From contig CAIWXV010000078.1 in assembly GCA_903916765.1 (NCBI GenBank), forward strand, positions 1 to 35,571: 35,571 nt of DNA. Reading direction: 5' to 3'. The translations under genes were made by a program, and so were the position numbers. Shown in pieces: positions 1 to 9,424 of this stretch. Within the stretch, counting starts at the first letter, position 1. Each line of letters starts with the position of its first letter. A model generated the notes under the pieces. That model saw nothing but the letters and a program-made list of their open reading frames with translations. It was not told the DNA's origin and searched no databases. Origin of the DNA: an uncultured Dehalococcoidia bacterium. GTDB lineage: Bacteria; Chloroflexota; Dehalococcoidia; Dehalococcoidales; Fen-1064.

Positions 1-1656
1 AATTTCGCCTTCAAGCATGGTGATTTGCTCTCCCAATTCACCGGACAGTCTTGAAAGCAAGCCGATATCCAGCTTGATACCATTCTCTTCCATATCGAAC
101 AGAACCGGCACCAAAGGCATTTCTACCTCATCGAACAATTGCCAAAGGTTCTGCCGGCGCAGTTCATTGCTAAGGATTTCGCTCAGCCGCCCGGTCATAT
201 CGGCATCAGCACAGGAGTAATCGGAGGCTTTTTCAATTTCCACCTGTGACATCGGGATTCGTTTACTGCCCGAGCCCATCAGGTCGGAAATTGGCGCCAT
301 TTCCACCCTTAATAAAGCAAAGGCCAGTGATTTGAGTCCCAGTGACGGTTCGCTGAGAAGATAGCTGGCAACCATAGTATCGAAGGTAAGATTGGTTACA
401 TTAATACCGACTCCACTGAGCACTTCCATATCGAATTTGCCATTGTGGGCAATTTTGGACTTCGTAGCATCCTCAAAAATGGGCTTGAGCCTCTCGACAA
501 CCTGTTGAAGAGGTAATTGAGGCAACTGCATCATGCCGATATGCCCGACCGGGATGTAATACGATTCACCGGGAGTAGGTGAGACAGAGATACCGACAAG
601 CTGAGCCTGGATTGAATTTAAGCCAACTGTCTCGGTATCGAAGGCAAAAGATGCGGAAGCGGAGAGCCGCTTAACCAGTGCCTCCAGAGCTTCGGAGGTA
701 TTAACAAGATGGTAATCACGTTTTACCGATGGTCCGGCTTCGGTTTGCAACGGTGTTTCAAACAACTGCGGCTCTTCGGCGGATGGCTGTAATTTGTTCA
801 GGAGACTGGAAAACTCAAGCTCACGGAAAAGGTCAGCAACCTTACTACGATTGAAGTGGCTAGCTTGCGCCTCCTCGAGGTTAAGGGTCACTGGGGCTTT
901 GGTGACGATGGTTGTCAATTCCTTACACTGACGGGCAATCGCCTCATTTTCACTAAGTAGCGTCTGGAGTTTGAGAGGTGTAACCTCATCGAGGCGGGTA
1001 TAGATTTGCTCCAGACTACCGAATTGCTGGATCAGCTTTACGGCAGTTTTTTCGCCGATACCCTTAACACCAGGGATATTATCCGAAGGGTCGCCTTTGA
1101 GCGCCTTATAATCGGCGACGTTTTCGGGTTTGATCTCATATTTAGCAACGACCGCCGCCTCGTCAAAGAGGTCGGCATCACTGAAGCTGCCTCGCGGCCT
1201 AGGGTAGAGGACCTTGACCTTATCATTAACCAACTGCATAGTATCCGCATCGCCGGTAACGATAACCGTATCGATACCCTGCTCACTTGCCTGTCTGCCG
1301 AGAGTGCCAAGGACATCGTCCGCCTCGAATCCTTCCAGCTCATAGACGGGCACATTGAGAGCCTGCACCAGTTCTCTGACCCTTCCGAATTGCCCTACCA
1401 ACTCGGAAGGAGTCTCCGGACGTGTCGCTTTGTACTGGTCGAACATCTTATGACGGAAGGTAGGCGCCGCTTTGTCGAAGGCAATGGCGTAATGCGTAGG
1501 TTGAAGGTCATTGATTACCTTGAGCAGAATCGAGGCAAAGCCGTAAACTGCTCCGACCATCTCGCCGGTCTTGCGAATAGTCAGCGGAGGTAGAGCGTGG
1601 AAAGCACGGTGTACCAAGGCATTGCCATCGAAGAGGATGAGTAAGGGTTTTTTCAT
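1..1656 (-). CDS. polA: DNA polymerase I, N-terminal part (5' nuclease and 3'-5' exonuclease domains); truncated by window edge
   Basis: Manual minus-strand translation from ATG at 1656..1654: MKKPLLILFDGNALVHRAFHALPPLTIRKTGEMVGAVYGFASILLKVINDLQPTHYAIAFDKAAPTFRHKMFDQYKATRPETPSEL...; GDPSDNIPGVKGIGEKTA motif; exo motifs FAFDTET and YSCADAD. Open through base 1, so absent from the ORF track. Confidence 0.95.
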   Translation of the reverse strand, partial: MKKPLLILFDGNALVHRAFHALPPLTIRKTGEMVGAVYGFASILLKVINDLQPTHYAIAFDKAAPTFRHKMFDQYKATRPETPSELVGQFGRVRELVQALNVPVYELEGFEADDVLGTLGRQASEQGIDTVIVTGDADTMQLVNDKVKVLYPRPRGSFSDADLFDEAAVVAKYEIKPENVADYKALKGDPSDNIPGVKGIGEKTAVKLIQQFGSLEQIYTRLDEVTPLKLQTLLSENEAIARQCKELTTIVTKAPVTLNLEEAQASHFNRSKVADLFRELEFSSLLNKLQPSAEEPQLFETPLQTEAGPSVKRDYHLVNTSEALEALVKRLSASASFAFDTETVGLNSIQAQLVGISVSPTPGESYYIPVGHIGMMQLPQLPLQQVVERLKPIFEDATKSKIAHNGKFDMEVLSGVGINVTNLTFDTMVASYLLSEPSLGLKSLAFALLRVEMAPISDLMGSGSKRIPMSQVEIEKASDYSCADADMTGRLSEILSNELRRQNLWQLFDEVEMPLVPVLFDMEENGIKLDIGLLSRLSGELGEQITMLEGEI

Positions 1657-1670
1657 GCCCTCATTATAGC
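1657..1670 (-). promoter_or_regulatory. polA extended -10 promoter (TGC-TATAAT) placing +1 at the A of the ATG
   Basis: Minus strand reads TGCTATAATGAGGGCATG; TATAAT at 1668..1663, six nt before the start codon. Confidence 0.5.
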
Positions 1671-1724
1671 AGAGGGAGTGGAGTGAAGAAACTCGTAGGG
1701 ATGCGAATGTCCGTTGTTATATGG

Positions 1725-1744
1725 ATCCCGATTTACATCGGGAT
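1725..1744. repeat. Perfect inverted repeat ATCCCGAT-TTAC-ATCGGGAT in polA/gyrB divergent intergenic region
   Basis: 8-bp perfect arms, 4-nt loop. Confidence 0.7.
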
Positions 1745-1750
1745 AACACT

Positions 1751-1785
1751 CACGCCTCATAGCTTCACTTTGAAGCTAAGGTGTG
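1751..1785. repeat. Imperfect long hairpin CACGCCT-ca-TAGCTTCA-ctt-TGAAGCTA-AGGTGTG
   Basis: 8-bp perfect inner stem plus 7-bp outer stem (one G-T wobble) with a 2-nt bulge; overlaps the -35/spacer of the gyrB promoter. Confidence 0.65.
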
Positions 1786-1792
1786 GTATAAT
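1764..1792 (+). promoter_or_regulatory. gyrB promoter TTCACT-N17-TATAAT with TGG extended -10
   Basis: TATAAT at 1787-1792 preceded by TGG; TTCACT 1764-1769; 17-nt spacer. Confidence 0.6.
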
Positions 1793-1816
1793 GAAATAAA
1801 TGGGGAATTAGCTTTC

Positions 1817-1857
1817 GGACGCGGATGGTAAAAAGTATCTGTCAAGCGTCCTTTTTT
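1817..1857 (+). terminator. Terminator/attenuator-like hairpin in gyrB leader
   Basis: GGACGC (1817-1822) ... GCGTCC (1846-1851) followed by TTTTTT (1852-1857); 23-nt loop. Confidence 0.45.
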
Positions 1858-1896
1858 ACATTCTGAAATACGAAATTCGTCCCTGCGGAGTAATAG

Positions 1897-3854
<1,958 letters not shown>

Positions 3855-3855
<1 letters not shown>

Positions 3856-3892
3856 ACTTAACTAACAACTGACAAGCATCTTTTGTTAAGTT
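3855..3892. terminator. Weak AT-rich bidirectional terminator-like inverted repeat between convergent gyrB and DUF1846 gene
   Basis: AACTTAAC (3855-3862) / GTTAAGTT (3885-3892); overlaps both stop codons. Confidence 0.3.
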
Positions 3893-5460
3893 ACAAAGAG
3901 ATTATGGGAAGAAGACTTACCATCGGTCGTCAGATTCATCCCCAATCTTTTTAAGCCCACCTCATCTCCGGGAGTAGGCATATGCGTCATATGCATTTCA
4001 CAACCTTTTAATTCTACCAACTTCTTCATCGCTAATTCTGCGGTGTGATTAGTAGTAGCACTTATGGAGAGGGCAATCAGAGTTTCTTCCAAATCCAAAC
4101 TCGCGGATTCTGCGCCCAAAATCTCTTTCTTTAATTTGGATATTTGATTTATTATGTGCGGGGAGAGCAAGAGAATCTCATCGGGTATGTTCGCCAGAAC
4201 TTTGGTGGCATTCAATATCAGACTTGAAGAAGTATGCAGGAGCTGGGAATTTTTTCCTGTGATAATTCTACCGTCGCTTAACTGGACGGCCGCGCCGCAA
4301 TATATACCGGCATTACCTTTAACCTTTGCCTCTGCCTCAGCAGCAGCGTTTCTGGCTGCCTCAACCACCACCCTATCTGTAATCTTGACGCCCAATTCTT
4401 CCATCAAGCGCATTACCCTGTCCGCTGTCTCTTTCTTTTCTATCCCCAATATATATTCTTCGCTGTATCTAAAATAGCGCCGGATTAATTCCTGTTTTGC
4501 AGCCTCCTTCACTATCTCATCATTGACAATACCAAAACCTGCCCGATTCACTCCCATATCCGTAGGCGAATTATAGAGTGATTGTTTCGCCCATCTAAGC
4601 AAGCCATCGGAGGAGCCGCCTTCTTTGCCTATGGCAGCCTCGGCAGCAAAGATTTTACTTAAGATAAGTTTTAATATCGGAAAGCTCTCTACATCACGAT
4701 TATAATTTACAACAGTCTCGTTATAGGCATTCAAATGAAAGGGGTCAACCAGATTAAAATCCTGAATATCGGCAGTGGCTGCTTCGTAGGCAATGTTTAC
4801 AGGGTGCTTAAGCGGTAAATTCCAAATGGGGAAAGTCTCAAATTTGGCATAGCCGGCGTTTATTCCACGTTTTTGCTCCTGATATAACTGCGATAAGCAG
4901 GCAGCTAGTTTTCCACTACCCGGTCCGGGCCCGGTCACTACCACAATCGGATTCTTGGTTTCTATATACTCATTTTTGCCGAAGCCATCGTCACTGACCA
5001 CCGAATCTATATTCGCAGGGTATCCATCTATAGGGTAATGTAAATAGACTCTAACACCCCTATGCTCTAGTTTATTTTTAAAGATAATAGCAGAGGGTTG
5101 ATTGGCAAAGCGTGTAATCACCACGGCGATGACATGCAGATCCCACTTTCTTAAATCATCAATCAATTTTAAAGTGGCATCATCGTAGGTTATCCCAAAG
5201 TCACCCCTTACCCTTCCTTTTTCGATGTCGCCGGCATAAATACACAAGACAATATCTATCTTATCCTTTAATACCCGTAAGAGACTTATCTTGACATTAG
5301 GGTCATAGCCTGGAAGGACACGCGCAGCGTGATAATCAAAACAGAGCTTTCCACCGAACTCCAAGTAGAGTTTATTGCCGAACTTTGCCACCCGGTCTAA
5401 AATGGCGGCAGTCTGCTCTTTAAGATATTTCTCATTATCAAAACCGATTTTCTGTTTCAT
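3886..5460 (-). CDS. DUF1846 domain-containing protein (UPF0371-like)
   Basis: 524 aa; GFDNEKYLKEQTAAILDRV...KLYLEFGGKLCFDYHAARVLPGYDPN...VVTGPGPGSGKLAACLSQLYQ..., characteristic of the family. Confidence 0.85.
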   Translation of the reverse strand: MKQKIGFDNEKYLKEQTAAILDRVAKFGNKLYLEFGGKLCFDYHAARVLPGYDPNVKISLLRVLKDKIDIVLCIYAGDIEKGRVRGDFGITYDDATLKLIDDLRKWDLHVIAVVITRFANQPSAIIFKNKLEHRGVRVYLHYPIDGYPANIDSVVSDDGFGKNEYIETKNPIVVVTGPGPGSGKLAACLSQLYQEQKRGINAGYAKFETFPIWNLPLKHPVNIAYEAATADIQDFNLVDPFHLNAYNETVVNYNRDVESFPILKLILSKIFAAEAAIGKEGGSSDGLLRWAKQSLYNSPTDMGVNRAGFGIVNDEIVKEAAKQELIRRYFRYSEEYILGIEKKETADRVMRLMEELGVKITDRVVVEAARNAAAEAEAKVKGNAGIYCGAAVQLSDGRIITGKNSQLLHTSSSLILNATKVLANIPDEILLLSPHIINQISKLKKEILGAESASLDLEETLIALSISATTNHTAELAMKKLVELKGCEMHMTHMPTPGDEVGLKRLGMNLTTDGKSSSHNLFVT

Positions 5461-5485
5461 GTTTACGCCATTTTACCCCTTACCA

Positions 5486-6091
5486 CTATCTCTTCCGGTA
5501 CAACCTGTTTTCTTCGATGTATTTCTCAACTGCTGGGGGTACTAAATATTTGATAGAGTGACCCTCGGCTACTCTATGCCTGATATCGGTAGCGCTGATA
5601 TTTATTAGTGGCTTATCCAGAAAAATAACCCTCTTCGCTAAGCCGGGAATTGTGGCTTCCAGAGATTTGAGGTCGGGACGGGTATAACCGGGTCTACAGA
5701 CAACCGCTAGGGAACACATCTTTATCAACCTCAATGGTTCTTTCCAGTAAGGCAACTGTACCAGACTATCCCAGCCCATGATTAGAAACAACTCAGATGC
5801 TTCGCCAAGCTCTGTTTTCAACTGGGTAATGGTATCAGCGGAGTAAGATGGTCCCTGACGCTCTACTTCAACCGTAGAGAGTTTGAAGTAAGGTCTGCCG
5901 TCGATTGCCAGTAATACCATCTGGACTCTGTGGATAACCGAGAGGATCGGCTTGCCCGATTTCATCCACGGTTGGCCTGCAGGTAGAAAAAGCACTTCCG
6001 CTAGGTCGAGGTCAGCTCTTGCTTCGTAGGCAATCGCAAGATGCCCGTTGTGGATGGGGTTGAAAGTTCCGCCAAGGATGCCTACTTTAAT
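5486..6091 (-). CDS. nadD: nicotinate-nucleotide adenylyltransferase; apparent ATT start
   Basis: Extended upstream of the listed ORF: (I/M)KVGILGGTFNPIHNGHLAIAYEARADLDLAEVLFLPAGQPWMKSGKPI...; GGTFNPIHNGH nucleotidyltransferase motif and C-terminal ISATDIRHRV. In-frame TAG (obgE stop) at 6097..6095; no ATG/GTG/TTG before GTG at 5995. Confidence 0.9.
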   Translation of the reverse strand: MKVGILGGTFNPIHNGHLAIAYEARADLDLAEVLFLPAGQPWMKSGKPILSVIHRVQMVLLAIDGRPYFKLSTVEVERQGPSYSADTITQLKTELGEASELFLIMGWDSLVQLPYWKEPLRLIKMCSLAVVCRPGYTRPDLKSLEATIPGLAKRVIFLDKPLINISATDIRHRVAEGHSIKYLVPPAVEKYIEENRLYRKR

Positions 6092-6094
6092 TTT

Positions 6095-7351
6095 CTACCA
6101 CTCCCATTCGATATTACCACAGCGTACCTTATGCCCATACTTGATACCGGCTTTTTCCAAGGCCTTGTCAATACCCCACTTGGTTATTTGCCCGCGTACC
6201 TGCCCCTTCACCACAGGGTCGCTCATATCCACTCTTGCCACAATACGTTCCAAATCCGGCATCTGGATGACAAAAGCATCGCCTTTACCGGTTACCTCCA
6301 CGCGGTTACGCCGCGGGTGGGGATGGAATACTTTGGGAGCAGTTTCTTCCGTATGCACATCGGCTTCTTTTAATAAACCCATTAACATTCTCATAAGCTC
6401 AGTGATACCCTCACCGGTTACAGCGGAAATGAATCTCACATTGATTCCGGCTTCATGGAAGGCTATTTTGATTTCATCTTTTCTTTCTTTTACCTGAGGT
6501 AAGTCAATTTTATTGATAATGACAATCTGAGGCTTCCGAGCCAACCGAGAATCGAAGAGGCTGAGTTCGTTATTCACTTTTATCATATTGTCCAGAGGAG
6601 AATCCGCCGTGCCGTCGATAAGGTGAATCAATACTCGGGTGCGCATACTGTGGCGCAGGAAATCATGCCCCAGCCCGCGTCCTAAATGAGCACCATCGAT
6701 TAACCCCGGGATTTCGGCTAAAACAAAGGTTCCGTATTCTACTTCAACGATACCTACCACCGGCTCCTTGGTAGTGAAAGGGTAATCAGCTACCTGCGGT
6801 TTAGCAGCAGTAGCAAGTGCCAGTAATGATGACTTCCCAACATTCGGATAGCCGATAATACCGACATCGGCGATTAACTTCATTTCCAGCAAGATAATCT
6901 TTTCTTCCCCGTTATCACCGGCTTGTGCCAAGCGGGGGGTCTGGTTAGTAGACGATGCAAAGTGGATATTTCCCCAACCACCTCTGCCACCCCGAGCTAC
7001 TGCGATCTGCTCTCCATCCTTTCCCAAATCGCCTAGCAGCATATCTGAATCATCCTTGTTCTTTTCATAAACCACAGTTCCTTCCGGAACCTTCAGGATA
7101 AGGGCATCTCCATTTTTACCGTGTTTCTTTTGAGCCTGACCATTCCCACCATCTACCGACCGATACAAACCCTTTTTCTTGAAACCCCACAGATTCATCA
7201 CTGAAGGGTCAGCTTGTAATATAACATCTCCACCTTTACCCCCATCCCCACCATCAGGACCACCAAAAGGTACAAACTTCTCCCTACGGAAGGTAATTGC
7301 ACCGTTACCACCCTTACCAGCTTTAACACAAACTTCAACGATATCGAACAT
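6095..7351 (-). CDS. obgE: Obg family GTPase
   Basis: 418 aa; FDIVEVCVKAGKGGNGAITFRREKFVPFGGPDGGDGGKGGDV, GYPNVGKSSLL, C-terminal OCT-like domain. Confidence 0.97.
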   Translation of the reverse strand: MFDIVEVCVKAGKGGNGAITFRREKFVPFGGPDGGDGGKGGDVILQADPSVMNLWGFKKKGLYRSVDGGNGQAQKKHGKNGDALILKVPEGTVVYEKNKDDSDMLLGDLGKDGEQIAVARGGRGGWGNIHFASSTNQTPRLAQAGDNGEEKIILLEMKLIADVGIIGYPNVGKSSLLALATAAKPQVADYPFTTKEPVVGIVEVEYGTFVLAEIPGLIDGAHLGRGLGHDFLRHSMRTRVLIHLIDGTADSPLDNMIKVNNELSLFDSRLARKPQIVIINKIDLPQVKERKDEIKIAFHEAGINVRFISAVTGEGITELMRMLMGLLKEADVHTEETAPKVFHPHPRRNRVEVTGKGDAFVIQMPDLERIVARVDMSDPVVKGQVRGQITKWGIDKALEKAGIKYGHKVRCGNIEWEW

Positions 7352-7403
7352 TTAATGTTATGGTACACCAAATCATTCTCTTTTTCTATATTGGAGAAGG
7401 GAG

Positions 7404-7438
7404 AAGTAGTAATAATATAGGGGAGGGCGTGTGTAACA
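7404..7438. other. DnaA-trio-like tract, GC cluster and box-like site (candidate origin unwinding element)
   Basis: AAG-TAG-TAA-TAA (7404-7415), GGGGAGGGCG (7420-7429), TGTGTAACA (7430-7438; reverse complement TGTTACACA is 7/9 to TTATNCACA). Confidence 0.25.
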
Positions 7439-7498
7439 GGCGTTGAATTGCGGCAGAGGATATTATTTTGGGAGTTTCTTGGAATCGACCGGGGGAAA

Positions 7499-7567
7499 AG
7501 TTATAGAAAACCGCAGGGAGTTATCGAAAAAAAGAGAGTGAATTTAAAGATTTGCGGAAAGTTACCG
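7499..7567 (+). repeat. Short direct repeats AGTTATnGAAAA beside the 3' end of dnaA
   Basis: AGTTATAGAAAA at 7499-7510 and AGTTATCGAAAA at 7519-7530 (20-nt period); degenerate AGTTACCG at 7560-7567. Confidence 0.6.
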
Positions 7568-8887
7568 TTAATTGCGAGCGCGGGTGGAATGAATTCTCTG
7601 TTGGATATTGAAGATCTGTCGTTTCAGTAACGGGTCATTGTTGATAGCATCGGATATCTTCCCAAATGCATAACTGACGGTGGAAGAGCTCCGGTCACCG
7701 AATTCCTTACCGATTTCCGATAGAGAGCAATCGGTTTCCTGCCGTATCAGATACATGCACAGGTGGCGAGCAAAAACTGTGGCCTCATCCCGTCTTTTGC
7801 CTCTAAGGTCGGAGAGGGTCAACTGGAAAGTGCCGGCGACTGCTTCGGTGACGAGGTTTGGGGTGACGATTGCTAGCTGGGGTTCCTTGCCGACGATATC
7901 TTCCAAGGCACGCGCGGCGATTTCAGGGGTTACCATCGTTCTCAGAAGCTTTGAGTAAGCGACGACCCGGTTTAGGGAACCTTCCAATGCCCGTATATTT
8001 TCTTTAATTTGGAGAGCAATGAACTCCAGGACATCAGGGTTGATATCGACACCGTCCCGCTCGGCTTTAAGTTGAAGGATGCCAAGGCGGGTTTCAAAAT
8101 CCGGCGATTGAAGGTCGGCTACCAGCCCCCACTCAAGACGGGAGCGCAACCTTTCTTTAAGCATAGGGATAGATTTCGGTGACTGGTCGCTGGCAAGAAC
8201 AATCTGTCGGTTGTTGCTGTGGAGCTCATTGAAGGTGTAGAAAAAGTTCTCCTCGGTTTGTTCTTTGCCAGCGAAGAATTGCACATCGTCTACCATCAGA
8301 ATATCGACAGTGCGAAACTTCTTACGAAATTCATCGGTAGTTTTTTCGCGGATGGCGGTGACCAGCTCGTTGGTGTACTGCTCGGCGCTGACGTAGAGGA
8401 CTGCCAGATGGTTGGCGACAGCCCTGTTACCGATGGCGTGGAGTAGGTGAGTTTTGCCGAGGCCTGCTCCGCCGTAGAGGAATAAGGGATTGAAAGCCAG
8501 CCCCGGGTTTTCTACTATCTTAGCAGCGGCGGCATAGGCGAGGTTATTGGAATTGCCCACCACGAAAGTATCGAAAGTATATCTGGGATTGAACAGTGGC
8601 AGGTTAGTCCGCCCAGGTAGAGTTTTTTCGGTGTTGTTGGCGACGCTAAATTCAACCTTAACGGGTTCCCGGAGGACATCGGTAAGCACCTTCTCGATGA
8701 GAGAGTGCTGATTTCTCCCTAGATACTCGGCTATAAAAGTGTTAGGTACGCCAACGACAAATTTTCCATCCTGATAATTTTGACCGCAGGTCTTGTTCAG
8801 CCAGGTGTGAAAATTTGCCTTACTGACCTCGAGTTGTAATTGTCCTAAAGCGGCTTCCCAGATTTCCGGGGCCGAACGAATTATCAT
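7568..8887 (-). CDS. dnaA: chromosomal replication initiator protein DnaA
   Basis: 439 aa; GGAGLGKTHLLHAIGN Walker A, ILMVDDVQFFAGKEQTEENFFYTFNEL, SRLEWGLVADLQSPDFETRL; domain IV KRRDEATVFARHLCMYLIRQETDCSLSEIGKEFGDRSSSTVSYAFGKI. Confidence 0.97.
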   Translation of the reverse strand: MIIRSAPEIWEAALGQLQLEVSKANFHTWLNKTCGQNYQDGKFVVGVPNTFIAEYLGRNQHSLIEKVLTDVLREPVKVEFSVANNTEKTLPGRTNLPLFNPRYTFDTFVVGNSNNLAYAAAAKIVENPGLAFNPLFLYGGAGLGKTHLLHAIGNRAVANHLAVLYVSAEQYTNELVTAIREKTTDEFRKKFRTVDILMVDDVQFFAGKEQTEENFFYTFNELHSNNRQIVLASDQSPKSIPMLKERLRSRLEWGLVADLQSPDFETRLGILQLKAERDGVDINPDVLEFIALQIKENIRALEGSLNRVVAYSKLLRTMVTPEIAARALEDIVGKEPQLAIVTPNLVTEAVAGTFQLTLSDLRGKRRDEATVFARHLCMYLIRQETDCSLSEIGKEFGDRSSSTVSYAFGKISDAINNDPLLKRQIFNIQQRIHSTRARN

Positions 8888-9014
8888 AGCTATTCCTAAT
8901 CCAAACTACAGGCTCGGAGTAAGCACAACTATACCCCCTTACGCCTTCTGCAGGTTGGTGAAAAATATCCCGGGTCCGATGATGACAAGTAACGATTACC
9001 AGAATAATATGTCC

Positions 9015-9043
9015 GACAGCAAGATAGCAAGGGTCTTGTTGTC
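9015..9043. repeat. Hairpin GACAGCAAGA-TAGCAAGGG-TCTTGTTGTC
   Basis: 10-bp stem with one G-T wobble, 9-nt loop. Confidence 0.55.
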
Positions 9044-9267
9044 AACTGCTGGCGGTTGCCGAGATTTAATTGCCCCGTTATTCTCACTCAAAGGGTACGT
9101 CAAGCTTTCTCTTTCTCTGTTTTTCTCGCTTACAGAGTGGATTATCAAGGGTTAGAGAAAAGTCGAATTCGGGTCAGAATTTTCCTGTCTTTCACGTGCG
9201 AACGGAGAACAATAAATTCGCTTTGGTTTATATATTCTTGTGGTCGAATCAAGCATCCCTGGTGTTG

Positions 9268-9297
9268 ACACAATGCCCTATCCCTTTGTCCCTTCCC
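9268..9297 (+). repeat. Copy 1 of a putative dispersed short repeat ACACaATGCCCtATCCCTttGTCCCttCCC
   Basis: 24/30 identity by eye to 20918-20947. Confidence 0.4.
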
Positions 9298-9306
9298 GTC
9301 GGGAAG
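9292..9306. repeat. Small hairpin CTTCCC-GTC-GGGAAG
   Basis: Perfect 6-bp arms; immediately before the larger hairpin at 9315-9341. Confidence 0.55.
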
Positions 9307-9314
9307 AGAAAGAT

Positions 9315-9341
9315 GTTTAGAGGGGTTGTACCCCTCTAAAC
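9315..9341. repeat. Strong hairpin GTTTAGAGGGG-TTGTA-CCCCTCTAAAC
   Basis: 11-bp perfect stem (12 with the loop-closing T-A), not followed by a T-run. Confidence 0.8.
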
Positions 9342-9424
9342 CGAGCCCTGCTTTCTCAATTGTAGAGGGAGGTTTGTGGCTGGGGTGTTTAGGTGCTAAA
9401 ATGCGTTAGTCGGGAGAGAAAGCG

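Larger units (their letters stand above)
8888..9424. other. 537-nt noncoding dnaA/fmt divergent intergenic region (candidate oriC locus)
   Basis: Largest noncoding stretch in the window, adjacent to dnaA, at a gene-polarity switch (mostly minus to the left, plus to the right); contains several hairpins and one 8/9 DnaA-box match TTATTCTCA (9078-9086). Confidence 0.35.

Noticed and set aside
1006-1593. 195-aa plus-strand ORF in the ORF track
   Set aside because: Antisense shadow of polA, whose minus-strand translation is clearly homologous.
5929-5937. Perfect consensus DnaA box TGTGGATAA
   Set aside because: Single copy inside the nadD coding sequence; about one match per several tens of kb is expected by chance and there is no cluster.
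6048-6497. 149-aa plus ORF overlapping obgE/nadD
   Set aside because: Antisense to two confident genes.
8955-9339. Three overlapping short plus ORFs (66, 70, 89 aa) in the dnaA-fmt gap
   Set aside because: No convincing SD or homology; mutually overlapping frames; treated as noncoding.
8888-9424. Possible structural ncRNA (SRP RNA, tmRNA, 6S, RNase P)
   Set aside because: Looked for hallmark motifs by eye and found none; hairpins alone are not enough.
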